From NCBI RefSeq assembly GCF_000178855.1, contig NZ_ADVG01000004.1, forward strand, positions 1,798,001-1,862,000: a stretch of DNA of 64,000 nt, written 5' to 3'. The notes under the pieces are model-generated. The model was not told the origin of the DNA. It did not search any database and saw only the letters and a list, made by a program, of their open reading frames with translations. This DNA is from Ktedonobacter racemifer DSM 44963. Its GTDB lineage: Bacteria > Chloroflexota > Ktedonobacteria > Ktedonobacterales > Ktedonobacteraceae. The position numbers were made by a program, and so were the translations under genes. Every line of letters starts with the position of its first letter. The first letter of the stretch is position 1. Positions 45,255 through 54,516 of the stretch are shown here, in pieces.

Positions 45255-47048
45255 CTTACCGTTCGCTTAAATCTGGACGCAATAACACGATTCTGATAAG
45301 CTCAAGGCATGAAAGAAGCTTTGAGCATTGAAACGGAACGAATGGATGATATTCCGTTGCTGATCACCCACATGCAGCGCATGAAACTGAGCGAACTGCT
45401 GGACAAGCACATCCCCACGCACGGCCATCGCCAAGGACTGAGCGTGGGTGAGTTGAGCGTCGTCTGGTTGGCTCATATTCTTTCGCAAGCCGACCATCGG
45501 ATGAATCAGGTGCAAGAGTGGGGGAGCCGGCGGTTGGAAACCTTGCGAGGATGCGCAATGGATGGCTTGAGTCCACAAGATCTGACAGATGATCGTCTGG
45601 CGGATGTGCTGCGTCTGCTTTCCCACGACGTTCACTGGCAGGCATTTGAGCAGGAACTGATGGGACATTTGCTTCGTGTGTACGATCTGCCCGCAATGTG
45701 TGTGCGGATCGATACGACGACCGCCAGCAGTTATGCCGAGGTGAACGAGCAGGGATTGTTGCAATTGGGCCATAGCAAAGATCATCGTCCCGATCTGCCC
45801 CAACTCAAACTGGTGCTGGCCGGTTTGGACCCGCTTGGGCTGCCGCTGGCCACAGAAGTGCTCTCGGGCGAGCACGCCGATGATCCCGTGTATCTGCCCA
45901 TCATTGCCCGTGTGCGTGAGGGTCTCCACCAGCAGGGATTGCTCTATGTGGGAGATTGCAAGATGGCCGCGTTGCAGACCCGCGCGAGTCTGGCTGCGCA
46001 AGGGGATTTTTACCTGTGCCCTCTTTCGGCCCTGCAAGCACCTGCAGAGCAGATACATCAGGAAGTAGAAATCCAACGCCGAGCCGGCAGCCGACTGATC
46101 GAAGTCTGTCGCGTGGACGAAAAGGGAAGCAGCATCTGCATCGCTCAAGGCTATGAAACGACCCAGATCGTGACCGCCGAGAGAGACGGAGAGGAACTTC
46201 GCTGGCAAGAGCGTCGTCTGCTCGTTCAATCGATGGCTGCTACCCACGCCGCTCGAGCGAGCTTGCAAGAGCGCCTGCAGAAGGCACAACAGGCGCTGGC
46301 TGAACTGGCTGTCCGGCGACAAGGCAAACCTCGCCTGACAGGGCGCACGCAAGTCGAAGAAGCGATCAAAGCGGTTCTCAAGCAGTTTCGTGTCGAGGGG
46401 CTCTTGCAGGTGCAGATCCAGGAACACGTCCACCAGCGTCTGGTGCGCGCCTATCGGGGGCGCTTGTCGGCAGAGCGCCGCGACCTCACCTTCACGCTGA
46501 CCAGTTCGCGAGAGGAGACGGCTCTTGCCAGGGCCATGAGTCAACTTGGCTGGCGGGTCTATGCCACCAACCATCCGATGGACCACTTGACGTTGGAGCA
46601 AGCCGTCGAAGCCTATCGCGATGAATATCTCGTGGAACGCAACTTCGCTCGCCTCAAAGGCCAGCCTCTGTCCCTGGCTCCGTTGTACGTGCAACGCGAT
46701 GACCACCGCATCGGGCTGGTCCGTTTGCTCACCCTGGCCTTGCGCGTTCTGACTGTGCTGGAAGGCGTGGTACGTCAACGCCTGGGCGAGCAGAAAGAGG
46801 AACTGGCTGGCCTCTTTGCTGGCAACCCCAAACGTCGGACGGCTCAGCCCACGGCTGAACGCTTGCTGGAGGCTTTCCGCGAAGTGACCTTGACGGTCAT
46901 TTCTGCTCCTGGTTTTGCACAGCGGCATGTCACGCCTCTTTCTCCTCTTCAACAGCAGATTTTGGCCCTCTTTGGCTTCTCTCCTGCTGTCTATCTTGGG
47001 TTAGCTGATGATTCGTAATATCGACCTCACATTTAAGCGAACGGTAAG
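45255..47048 (+). mobile_element. IS1634-type (IS4 superfamily) insertion sequence, intact
   Basis: Perfect 18-bp inverted repeats (45255-45272, 47031-47048) surround a single complete transposase gene. GAGAA is duplicated directly outside (45250-45254, 47049-47053), so the insertion is recent and simple. Confidence 0.9.
45309..47018 (+). CDS. IS1634 family transposase
   Basis: A 569-residue DDE transposase. Probable catalytic residues are Asp in 'VRIDTTTASSY' (near 139), Asp in 'LYVGDCKM' (near 219) and Glu in 'LVERNFARLKG' (near 443), the Y-(2)-R-(3)-E-(6)-K style signature of the IS4 superfamily. The N-terminal DUF4277-like region 'GLSVGELSVVWLAHILSQADHRMNQV' is also typical. A long antisense frame mirrors the gene but has no protein-like features. 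Complete and bracketed by intact ends, so likely active. Confidence 0.9.
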   Translation: MKEALSIETERMDDIPLLITHMQRMKLSELLDKHIPTHGHRQGLSVGELSVVWLAHILSQADHRMNQVQEWGSRRLETLRGCAMDGLSPQDLTDDRLADVLRLLSHDVHWQAFEQELMGHLLRVYDLPAMCVRIDTTTASSYAEVNEQGLLQLGHSKDHRPDLPQLKLVLAGLDPLGLPLATEVLSGEHADDPVYLPIIARVREGLHQQGLLYVGDCKMAALQTRASLAAQGDFYLCPLSALQAPAEQIHQEVEIQRRAGSRLIEVCRVDEKGSSICIAQGYETTQIVTAERDGEELRWQERRLLVQSMAATHAARASLQERLQKAQQALAELAVRRQGKPRLTGRTQVEEAIKAVLKQFRVEGLLQVQIQEHVHQRLVRAYRGRLSAERRDLTFTLTSSREETALARAMSQLGWRVYATNHPMDHLTLEQAVEAYRDEYLVERNFARLKGQPLSLAPLYVQRDDHRIGLVRLLTLALRVLTVLEGVVRQRLGEQKEELAGLFAGNPKRRTAQPTAERLLEAFREVTLTVISAPGFAQRHVTPLSPLQQQILALFGFSPAVYLGLADDS

Positions 47049-47132
47049 GAGAACAGGCGAGTATACCGTGACAGCAAGTAAGTAGTGGCACGTCAGAGCA
47101 TAATTGTCACCGGGACTATTGGGTATAACTTT

Positions 47133-47663
47133 CTACTTTTTGTTTGCAAGATTGGCCTGAACGTCTGCCATGTGCTCTGTAATGCGCTGTGCCGCGTCTG
47201 CTGGCGAGATGGTACTTACGTCAATCTTAACGGTATCAAGCTCATCATATAGTGGTATCCGAGCCGTGCTACGCTCTATGATGTCACGCTCGCGTTTTCC
47301 TGCTGATATGTCACGGTTCAGCCTTTCGGATAAAGCCTGTTTGTTGCTAACAAGCGAAAAACTATATGTTGTATAGTTATCGAGGTTGAGTTTGGCAATG
47401 AGATTGTCTAGTATCTTTTGCTCATGAAGCACCCAACAAAAAATAATGTTCTCAAACTCCGAACAAGCCAGGAAGCTATTGAGCAGATGAGTGATGTTAC
47501 CCTCCACCATCGCTATTGTTTCGTCTGTCACCACAAATGGGTGCATATCCCAGCACCAGTCGCCATCAAGAAATACGTTCCGTGGAAGTATTTTCTGCAG
47601 TTCGCGGCAGGTGGCAGTTTTGCCAACGCCCATGGTGCCGCCTACGATGATAAGGTTTTTCAT
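47133..47663 (-). CDS. P-loop nucleotide kinase-like ATPase
   Basis: The 176-residue protein begins 'MKNLIIVGGTMGVGKTATCRELQ' with a Walker A loop (9-16). 'VFLDGDWCWDMHPF' and an Arg-rich lid ('RDISAGKRERDIIERS') suggest a small-molecule kinase or AAA-type ATPase. AT-rich codon use and low-GC style (many Asn, Ile, Lys) differ from the core genes, so it may come from a Firmicute. Substrate unknown. Confidence 0.75.
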   Translation of the reverse strand: MKNLIIVGGTMGVGKTATCRELQKILPRNVFLDGDWCWDMHPFVVTDETIAMVEGNITHLLNSFLACSEFENIIFCWVLHEQKILDNLIAKLNLDNYTTYSFSLVSNKQALSERLNRDISAGKRERDIIERSTARIPLYDELDTVKIDVSTISPADAAQRITEHMADVQANLANKK

Positions 47664-47770
47664 GAGATTTATTATCTCATAGACAATTATGCGTAGCTAC
47701 TAGTGTTACTTGCCGTCATGGGATACTCGCCTGAGAACATTTTCAAATATGCTTTTTGTTTCTGCACGAG

Positions 47771-48697
47771 CTACCCAGTCGCGCCAAACTCAGGCAAGAT
47801 GAGTTGCTCTGCCAAGACCACGACCTTGCCTGGCTTCGGACGCGCAACCGGCTCTGGCCTGCGTAGCGCCAACAGCCATTCTGTGTCCGAGATCTGCCAG
47901 AGGTCCATTTGAGGGCTATGGAAGTGCGTTTCCAAGCGCCGTGAATTCTTCACTGCGGTAATCTCCCCCGTCTTTTTCTCAACACCTGGTTCGTACAGAG
48001 CAAGCGCCGTGGCCTGATATTCCACCTTCAGATTGCCTTCGTAGACCCAAACCGAGACGTTCTCCCCGCTTAATCCGCGCTCGCCGTAAAACTTCCAGTG
48101 CTTAAATCTCACAAACCCATGCCGATCAATCTGGCGGGTAAACTGTGTGGCGTACAGCGCGCGCGAGAGGACCTCTTCAGGGACCGTTCGGCCCAGCACG
48201 CCACGGAGTACCGCCGCAGGGCTATGGCGCCCGTTCTGGCGTTCCCGGTGGGCAGAGTGATGCTCGATGTTGTAGTTGACCCACCAGGTCCGGTGCGCCT
48301 GCTGGATTTCCAACCAGGTACGCGCTTTCGCAAATGCGAAATCCGCTAATCTCATTTGTACCGCAAATAACGTTTCTGCATAATTTTGCCAGGGTTCTCC
48401 TGGGTCAATCCTCTCCTTACGAATGCCTAACATATCATACAGTTGAAGAGCTTGGGCACTGTAAAACTGACCGCCCCCGTCTGTGACCAGCGCTTCTGGA
48501 GTGCCGTAGCGGTGGATGGCCTCAGCTAAGACGGAAAGGTAGTCCCATTGGGTTTGTGTAGGAGTAATGGCTGAGGCCAGAACCATACGCGAAAAATTCT
48601 CAAAGACGGTGATAACATACACTGGTTTTGGATCAGGAAGCAAATGTTCCTCAATGTACCTGTGATTTGCCAAACGTTTTAGCCACCTCGGACACAA
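47771..48697 (-). pseudogene. IS481-like integrase, C-terminal fragment
   Basis: The 309-codon frame holds the last two thirds of an integrase-type transposase: 'VYVITVFENFSRMVLASAI', Asp in 'ALVTDGGGQFYS', and a tail 'FVRFKHWKFYGERGLSGENVSVWV' that is related to the protein at 36017-37785. The first catalytic Asp and all HTH domains are missing. The upstream side (48705-48745) carries the element-end motif. Confidence 0.75.
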
Positions 48698-48704
48698 TAT
48701 GGTT

Positions 48705-48745
48705 CAAAAAAAGTTGGACATGATATGGGTCAATTTCATAAATGG
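48705..48745. repeat. Element-end motif, two tandem copies
   Basis: On the minus strand two adjacent copies of a TTGACCCATAT..TGTCC-like unit occur (the second diverged). A similar tandem pair lies at 51173-51215 (TTTTGACCCATATCC twice). Placement beyond an integrase fragment suggests the terminal binding sites of an IS481-like element. Confidence 0.45.
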
Positions 48746-48859
48746 TCCAGACTAAGAGCCTGCTTTGGAATGCGCGGAGGTCATTCTTCATGGCCAAAAG
48801 AGCAAGATGGGAGAAGTTTTTGGCTTTGGCAGATGGGAGAATGTTCTTAATATGCAATT

Positions 48860-48879
48860 GGGGAGCCGCAAGGCTCCCC
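48860..48879 (+). promoter_or_regulatory. GNRA-loop hairpin upstream of the peptidase gene
   Basis: GGGGAGCC-GCAA-GGCTCCCC forms an 8-bp stem with a GCAA tetraloop 24 bases before the start codon. It may be a leftover terminator or a 5'-end stabiliser. Confidence 0.45.
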
Positions 48880-48902
48880 TTCAATTAACAAGGAGATGCA
48901 TC

Positions 48903-49571
48903 ATGAAATTACTGCTCACTTCTGCTGGCATCAAAAATGACAGCATTCGTCACGCTCTGGTTGATCTGCTGGGCAAACCCATTGTCGAGGCCAACGCCCT
49001 CTGCATTCCCACTGCGGGGTACGGGCACCCCATGGGCAGTCCTGGTGGGGCATGGCGTTTCATCACTGGGCAGGCCTCTACACCCATGTGCGAGCTGGGT
49101 TGGAAGTCCTTGGGCGTGCTGGAACTCACTGCACTACCTAGCATCGGTGCAGACCGCTGGATTCCCTGGGTCCGCGAGGCAGACGTCCTGCTGGTGAACG
49201 GCGGCGATGCGCTGTATCTGTGCCACTGGATGCAGCGGTCCGGACTGGCGGATCTCTTGCCGGAGCTTCCCGAGACGGTCTGGGTGGGACTGAGCGCCGG
49301 GAGCATGGTGATGGCCCCGCGCATCGGGGAGGACTTCGTCGGGTGGAAGCCGCCCACTGGTGGCGATAGAACGCTGGGACTGGTTGATTTTGCCATATTT
49401 CCGCACCTGGATCACCCCTCTCTGCCGGAAAATACCATGGCCGACGCAGAAAGATGGGCCGCTGGGATGGATGTGCCAGCGTATGCGATTGACGATCAGA
49501 CCGCCATACAAGTGGTTGATGACGTTGTCGAAGTAGTCTCCGAAGGCCATTGGAAACGGTTTGTGCCTTAA
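48903..49571 (+). CDS. Peptidase S51 (dipeptidase E-like)
   Basis: The 222-residue protein resembles family S51, serine peptidases with a class I glutamine-amidotransferase fold that release N-terminal Asp dipeptides. The nucleophile is likely Ser131 in 'VGLSAGSMVMAPRIG', preceded by 'LLVNGGDALYLCHWM' (97-110). The ATG at 48903 is preceded by AAGGAG at seven bases; earlier in-frame ATGs lie within the element end. It is the only full metabolic gene in this insertion-rich section. Confidence 0.85.
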   Translation: MKLLLTSAGIKNDSIRHALVDLLGKPIVEANALCIPTAGYGHPMGSPGGAWRFITGQASTPMCELGWKSLGVLELTALPSIGADRWIPWVREADVLLVNGGDALYLCHWMQRSGLADLLPELPETVWVGLSAGSMVMAPRIGEDFVGWKPPTGGDRTLGLVDFAIFPHLDHPSLPENTMADAERWAAGMDVPAYAIDDQTAIQVVDDVVEVVSEGHWKRFVP

Positions 49572-49785
49572 TGGGGTGGTTGACAGAACTGGTTCGTTTT
49601 TGCATCCCGAACGAGCGAGGAGCGCACGAAACTTGATTAAGACATGGTTTGCACATACCGTTAGTAATGCTTGCGATAAAATTATTGCACAGAGCAAAGA
49701 GATTTGAGTACACTACAAGCATGGAGAGTTGTCGTTTCTCATCGGAAGTGCCCCTGGTGCTGGTAGAGCACTGAGAGGGGTTCTT

Positions 49786-50001
49786 GTGCCGAAACGTCGA
49801 TATAAACGTAGAGAGCCTACGAATGATTGGCAACAGATCCATCCACTGCTCAAAGATACCGCACAGATCAATTACGAGATAATTAGGCCCGTCGTGCTTT
49901 GGGGTCAAACCCCTAAAGAGCGAGGAGCGCAAATAGGAGAATATATACAAAGGCGGTTTATCACTCGAATACACCGCCTTTCCACCAAAATTGTTAATTG
50001 A
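49786..50001 (+). pseudogene. IS481-like transposase, N-terminal fragment
   Basis: From GTG 49786 the frame reads 'VPKRRYKRREPTNDWQQIHPLLKDTAQINYEIIRPVVLWGQTPKERGAQ', matching the style of the N-terminal HTH of integrase-type transposases ('IRPVVLYGIPPVERAQETGL' in the copy near 37600). It is cut off after about 50 recognisable residues. Confidence 0.65.
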
Positions 50002-50007
50002 TGGAAA

Positions 50008-50442
50008 TTAAAGTTTTTTACCAAAACACCATGAATGATTGTCATAACCATTACGCTTATAAAAAGCATGTGCATTTGTACGTTTTACCCCACAACATAA
50101 GTAAATATTTACTATGCCTTTATCCTGTGCGTATTTCTCGATAAACTGAATCAACTTTGTTCCAACGCCTTTATTGTTTTTATCGATTTTAACTGCAATA
50201 CCAGTAATTTGCATCTGTTGTTCCTCAAAGCCTACTGCATAAGTTTGTACGGAAGCAACAAATCCAACAACATCGTTATCAATTACAGCTACAAATGTTT
50301 TGTAATTATCATCGTTTTTTACTCTGTCATAATGCGGAGCGATGTTTTGAGCAGTCACCCATTTATTGCCAATCTCATCATTCCACAAAGACAAAACCGC
50401 AGGGTAGTCTTTTTTTTCAATTTCACGGATAAATACTTCCAT
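50008..50442 (-). CDS. GNAT family N-acetyltransferase
   Basis: A 144-residue acetyltransferase with the GNAT coenzyme A-binding motif A 'ITGIAVKIDKNNKGVGTKLIQFIE' (near 79-102) and the C-terminal 'AHAFYKRNGY' strand. AAGGAG lies about ten bases upstream of the ATG. Base composition is much more AT-rich than the core genes, as in low-GC Firmicutes, and the gene sits inside 57-bp inverted repeats, so recent transfer is likely. Acceptor substrate unknown; relatives include resistance enzymes but nothing specific points there. Confidence 0.85.
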   Translation of the reverse strand: MEVFIREIEKKDYPAVLSLWNDEIGNKWVTAQNIAPHYDRVKNDDNYKTFVAVIDNDVVGFVASVQTYAVGFEEQQMQITGIAVKIDKNNKGVGTKLIQFIEKYAQDKGIVNIYLCCGVKRTNAHAFYKRNGYDNHSWCFGKKL

Positions 50443-50691
50443 AGCAATCTCAACTCCTTAAAATATTTATACTGCGCTTAAACTTTCCAAGTGGTGCTGT
50501 AAATTTACATGAATAATACCTCTTTCGTCAACTCTCCATTAAGGAACCTACAAACTTTCATTTTTATCGCAAGCATTACTAACGGTATGTGCAAACCATG
50601 TCTTGATCAAGTTTCGTGGCACATGTCATTTCTCAGGTAAAAGAGAAACGCGCCAATTTGCCTGAGAAATGACAGCACACTGCGCTCTTCG

Positions 50692-51105
50692 CTACCTCTT
50701 GGTCCAGGTTGTCCCTTGCCTGATCCACAAAGGGCCTTTGTTTGCACGCGCAATGCGCAGCGGCGTGTGAGGGGGATAGATGACGAGCTCGCCCCGAATT
50801 GTCGCCTTTCTGGCTGCTCCGCACGCCGGACACTGGAGTTTCTCCACTCCTGTCGCTCGAATCTGTGCCGACTGAAGCTCCACGACGGTCCCAGAAAAAG
50901 GACAGTTCTCCGCACTCCCTTTGTCTTGGGGTTCTCCCACCTCAAGGCGGACAGGCTGTTGTTTGCCAACACGAGACTTCTGCCTTGTTGGGATACGACA
51001 AGGATTCGTACAAAAATGGGCCATTTCGCTGAGGTGAGAGGAGTCCGTTCGTTTGTCATGCTCCGTCCATTTCCTCTCCCTGCTCCTGGGTCTTTTCTGG
51101 ACCAA
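50692..51105 (-). CDS. Hypothetical protein with one Cys-x-x-Cys motif
   Basis: A frame of up to 137 residues whose second half looks protein-like: 'VEKLQCPACGAARKATIRGELVIYPPHTPLRIARANKGPLW'. The single CxxC knuckle could be half of a zinc ribbon. The true start is unclear (51105 or an internal ATG near 51024). Tandem end motifs (TTTTGACCCATATCC) lie just upstream at 51173-51215 and an inverted trace near 51270, so it may be cargo of a dead element. Confidence 0.35.
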   Translation of the reverse strand: MVQKRPRSRERKWTEHDKRTDSSHLSEMAHFCTNPCRIPTRQKSRVGKQQPVRLEVGEPQDKGSAENCPFSGTVVELQSAQIRATGVEKLQCPACGAARKATIRGELVIYPPHTPLRIARANKGPLWIRQGTTWTKR

Positions 51106-51390
51106 AGGACACCTGATAGGTCAGTGGCTTGGGGGGGAGTCCGATCCATATGAAGAAAGGCCAAAAAACGAGTTTTGACCCATATCCTGTCCGTTTTGAC
51201 CCATATCCACGACCAGTAGTCCGTCATTTTCACAGAAAATGAGCCATGTGTTCGAGAAATGGACCACAGGACACCTTATGGGTCAAAGAAAGCGCTACAC
51301 GCACAGATATGCGTCAAAACGAAGATTGGCCTGATTTGGTGAGGAGCGTCAAGCAAGGATGAGAGCCAGATGGTGGACAGCATATAGGCT

Positions 51391-52381
51391 CTTAGAAGGT
51401 GTGCAGAAAGCCGAAAACTAGCCGATAGAAAAGAGAAAGGAGAGAAAAAAGCCGAGCAAAGCTATCGAAAGGAGCGGGATGATGGGAAAGTACTCACTCT
51501 CTGCGGATGCCGTATCCATCAGATGTAACAGACGAAGAATGGGAGATTCTGGAGCCGTTGATTCCAGGAGAGAAGCCAGGCGGACGTCCGCAGGAAATTG
51601 CGCGGCGGGAAATCCTCAATGGCATCTTGTATGTGCTGCGGAGTGCGTGTGCCTGGCGCATGATGCCCCATGATTTGCCGCATTGGAGCACGGTGTATCT
51701 CTATTTCCGCCTGTGGAAACAGGCAGGCGTCTGGGAACACGTGAATGCAGCCCTGCGACGTGATCTGCGCGTAAGCCTTGGGCGCGATCCTGAACCGAGT
51801 GCCGCCATTCTCGATAGTCAATCGATCAAAACGAGTTCGGTGCGCGGTGATGAGCGCGGGTTTGATGGCGGGAAAAAAAATCCACGGCAGAAAACGGTTT
51901 GTGCTGGTTGACACCCAGGGGCTGGTGATCGCGGTGAAAGTGCTGAACGCTCACATCGATGAGCGGGAAGGAGGCAAGGTTCTGCTTCTGCCTCTGAAAG
52001 GAGCGCTGCCTCGTCTCCAGCTGATCTGGGTCGATAGCGGGTATGCAGGCCACCACGCGAGAGCAGTGGGTCAAAGAGCACCTGGGGGTACGTGTGGAGG
52101 TGGTGAATCATCCCTGGACCGGCATTCGCGCCGTCTGGGTGAAAGAAGGGGAGGAAGTCGACTGGAATGCGATCATTCCCCCAGGTTTCCACCTCCTTCC
52201 CCACCGATGGGTAGTGGAACGCACCAATGCCTGGATCACCCAGAACCGTCGGCTCTCCCGCGATTATGAGGGCACCTATTCGAGTAGCGAGGCATTGATC
52301 TATCTCGCGATGAGTAAACTGATGGTGGCCAGGCTGGCTCGCGCCGCTCCCTAACTGGTGTCATTCTGCACACCTTCTAAG
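51391..52381 (+). mobile_element. IS5 family (IS427-like) insertion sequence
   Basis: Perfect 18-bp inverted repeats lie at 51391-51408 and 52364-52381 (starting CTTAGAAGG). The 990-bp size and split transposase match the IS427 group. ISAzo13 sequence starts directly to the right. Confidence 0.85.
51507..52354 (+). pseudogene. IS5 family transposase in three frames
   Basis: The first frame (51507-51911) gives the N-terminal part with Asp in 'AILDSQSIKTSS'. After an A8 run (51879-51886) the protein continues one frame over ('KKIHGRKRFVLVDTQGLVIAVKVLNAHIDE', Asp in 'IWVDSGYAG'), and near 52045 it moves again to 'ATTREQWVKEHLGVRVEVV..RWVVERTNAW' containing the catalytic Glu. Frameshifting at the A-run may be programmed in this group; the second shift is not explained that way, so the copy is probably dead. 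Confidence 0.8.
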
Positions 52382-52423
52382 GGAAATCGCCGAAATAACT
52401 TGACATCATAACTGGGAGATGTC

Positions 52424-53650
52424 ATGCGAGCGGGCATGATGCAAGTCAGTCGAAGAGAAAAATATGAGCACATGCGTGAGATGCTCAATGAGAAGCAGTG
52501 GAGACACTATCTGGCCTTGGAAGCACAGGAGCGAGGGTCAGTGGCTCAAGTCGCACAAGAAGCACGGGTATCACAAAACACGATCCGGCGTGGCTTGCGA
52601 GAAGTTGAAGCAGGCGAACGCTATAACACGGGGGACCGACAGCGCGAGGAGGGGGGAGGACGCAAGCAAGCAGTGGAGAAGGATGCGAGTTTGCTGACCG
52701 ATCTGGAAAGTTTACTGGAACCCAAGGGCGATCCGATGAGTCTGCTTAAGTGGACGACGAAGAGCGTGGCGCACCTGAAAGAGGCTTTGGAGCGAATGGG
52801 GCACGAGGTGGCTGAGACCACCATTCGACGGATTTTACGCGCGCGTGGCTACTCCCTGCGTGCCAAGAAGAAAAATATTGAGGGAACATCGCATCCTGAT
52901 CGCGATGAGCAATTTGAGCACATCCGCACTACATGCCAGGAGTTTGAGCAGCACGGAAACCCGATTATTTCTGTGGACTGTAAGAAGAAAGAATTGCTGG
53001 GCCAGTTCAAGAACAATGGGGCCGAGTGGCAAGCGAAAGGGGAAGCGACCGAGGTGAATGTGTATGACTTTCTCTCGCTGGCCAATGGCAAAGCTATCCC
53101 TTATGGGATCTACGATCTGGTTCACAATCACGGATTCGTCAATGTAGGCATCGATCATGACACCGCTGAGTTTGCGGTAGAAAGTATCCGACGTTGGTGG
53201 CAGCAGCGGGGCAAAGCCCTCTATCCAGGGAAGAAGGCGCTCTTGATTACAGCCGATGGAGGAGGTTCCAACGGGGTCAGAAATCGCTTGTGGAAGAAGA
53301 AACTCCAAGAATTGGCTGATGAAGAACAGCTTGCCATCACGGTGGCGCATTACCCGCCTGCCACGAGCAAGTGGAAGAAGATTGAGCACCGGCTGTTTTC
53401 TTTCATTTCGATCAACTGGCGCGCCACACCCCTCACCTCCCTGGAAGTGGTGTTGGAGCTGATTTCTCATACGACCACCACCGAGGGCTTAACCGTCACA
53501 GCTCAGAAGGATAGCCAGACCTATCCGACAGGAACAAAAGTCACTGACAAGGAACTGGCAGCTTTGCGTCTTCTCAGGGACACGTTTCACGGTGAATGGA
53601 ACTATACCATTCTCCCGCACGCTTTGCCCTCTTCTGATCAGCTTATTTAG
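52424..53650 (+). CDS. ISAzo13 family transposase
   Basis: A 408-residue transposase. The HTH part is near 40-65 ('SVAQVAQEARVSQNTIRRGLREVE'), followed by 'HEVAETTIRRILRARGYSLRAKKK'. The DDE core shows Asp in 'IISVDCKKKELLG', Asp in 'ALLITADGGGSNG' and Glu in 'KWKKIEHRLFSFI', all typical of ISAzo13. No lesion is seen. Terminal inverted repeats were not clearly located. Confidence 0.88.
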   Translation: MRAGMMQVSRREKYEHMREMLNEKQWRHYLALEAQERGSVAQVAQEARVSQNTIRRGLREVEAGERYNTGDRQREEGGGRKQAVEKDASLLTDLESLLEPKGDPMSLLKWTTKSVAHLKEALERMGHEVAETTIRRILRARGYSLRAKKKNIEGTSHPDRDEQFEHIRTTCQEFEQHGNPIISVDCKKKELLGQFKNNGAEWQAKGEATEVNVYDFLSLANGKAIPYGIYDLVHNHGFVNVGIDHDTAEFAVESIRRWWQQRGKALYPGKKALLITADGGGSNGVRNRLWKKKLQELADEEQLAITVAHYPPATSKWKKIEHRLFSFISINWRATPLTSLEVVLELISHTTTTEGLTVTAQKDSQTYPTGTKVTDKELAALRLLRDTFHGEWNYTILPHALPSSDQLI

Positions 53651-53735
53651 GCGGGAGCCCTAAGAGGACCAATTCCTCGCCCCCGCGATCTCCGCATCGT
53701 GTGCGAAATCGGAAGGGTGAGGAATATCATACCTA

Positions 53736-54158
53736 TTACTGACGAATATGAACGTCTTGTTTCATTCCTGCCTCATAATGCCCCGGGAGATAACAGGCAA
53801 ACTCAGGTTGTGTTCCAGCGGTAGAAGATGGAAAGGTATACTCAAGCGTTTTGGTTTCCCCCAGATGAATCGTACCGATGCTCGCGAGCGCCATTTTGTC
53901 CATCTCATCCATTGACATACCGCTCATATTTCCCTGAGAAGAGGGCAGAATCATAAACTCATGGTCGGTCTTACCCGTATTCGTGACGGAAAATTGGTAT
54001 GCCGTGCCTGGCTGAAACGCCGAAACAGACGTTTCTATCTTAAACTCAGAGAGGGTAACGTTCACTGTCTGCCCCTTCGAGGTGCTCGTTGTCTGTCCGC
54101 ACCCAACCAGGATAAGAGCAAATGTCAGCAGCAGAAAAACGACGAGAAAACGTTTCAT
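53736..54158 (-). CDS. Cupredoxin-fold copper lipoprotein
   Basis: The 140-residue protein has a lipobox ending at Cys20 ('LILVGC') and a plastocyanin-like beta-barrel. A full type 1 copper ligand set is visible: His66 ('KTDHEFM'), then Cys122, His127 and Met132 in 'FACYLPGHYEAGM'. A Met-rich loop (78-90, 'MSGMSMDEMDKM') could also bind copper. It should sit on the outer face of the membrane and carry or buffer copper. The ATG at 54156-54158 has AAAGGAG five bases upstream. It is the third gene after a CsoR-type repressor, so copper control is likely. Confidence 0.85.
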   Translation of the reverse strand: MKRFLVVFLLLTFALILVGCGQTTSTSKGQTVNVTLSEFKIETSVSAFQPGTAYQFSVTNTGKTDHEFMILPSSQGNMSGMSMDEMDKMALASIGTIHLGETKTLEYTFPSSTAGTQPEFACYLPGHYEAGMKQDVHIRQ

Positions 54159-54255
54159 GCAAACTCCTTTAGGTTGTACTTTCTCTGTGAATGCACGCTT
54201 CAGAGAGAGGAACAATGCGCCTACGATTCGCAAGAGGCAGAAGAGAAAAGTACGG

Positions 54256-54516
54256 CTAGCGCGACGTATCCACGAGTTGAAGTAACTCTTGAACAATCGT
54301 GCCTTCATTGCCAGCCGTAACCCCTTCAGGAACACAGGTCCGCAAATGGCTTTCGAGGAGAAGCGTTTCGAACTTCTCAAGTGCCTTGCGTACGGCTTGG
54401 GTCTGATGTAAGATGTCGACACAATACTTGTCCTCTTCGACCATTTTACGAATACCACCCTAGTGCCCCTCAACATACCGAAGTCGGTGGCAAACTTCCT
54501 GCTTTTCAGCTCGCAT
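54256..54516 (-). pseudogene. csoR: CsoR-type copper-sensing repressor with in-frame TAG
   Basis: From ATG 54516 the frame reads 'EVCHRLRYVEGH', TAG (54460-54462), then 'GGIRKMVEEDKYCVDILHQTQAVRKALEKFE..ESHLRTCVPEG'. This is a CsoR/RcnR-family four-helix repressor with the family's Cys ('DKYCVD') and the distal His and Cys ('ESHLRTC') that bind Cu(I). The stop replaces the hydrophobic residue usually found in 'GHLRGI'. Without read-through only a 62-residue fragment starting at an internal Met is made. It overlaps the upstream small gene by 11 bases. Confidence 0.82.

Larger units (their letters stand above)
49625..50618. mobile_element. Composite element with 57-bp terminal inverted repeats carrying a GNAT gene
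   Basis: Segments 49625-49681 and 50562-50618 are inverted copies with a single mismatch in 57 bases. They enclose a transposase N-terminal fragment (49786-50001) and an AT-rich acetyltransferase gene. No intact transposase is inside, so the unit would depend on another copy. CACGAAAC lies at the outer edges. Confidence 0.75.

Noticed and set aside
45267..46952. Long antisense reading frame opposite the IS1634 transposase (561 codons)
   Set aside because: It mirrors the real DDE transposase and has a low-complexity His/Gln-rich composition without family motifs.
29994..54462. Reassignment of TAG to an amino acid, suggested by TAG in ilvC, csoR and a transposase
   Set aside because: TAG is the normal stop of the amine oxidase, S53 peptidase and permease genes here, so a genome-wide code change does not fit.
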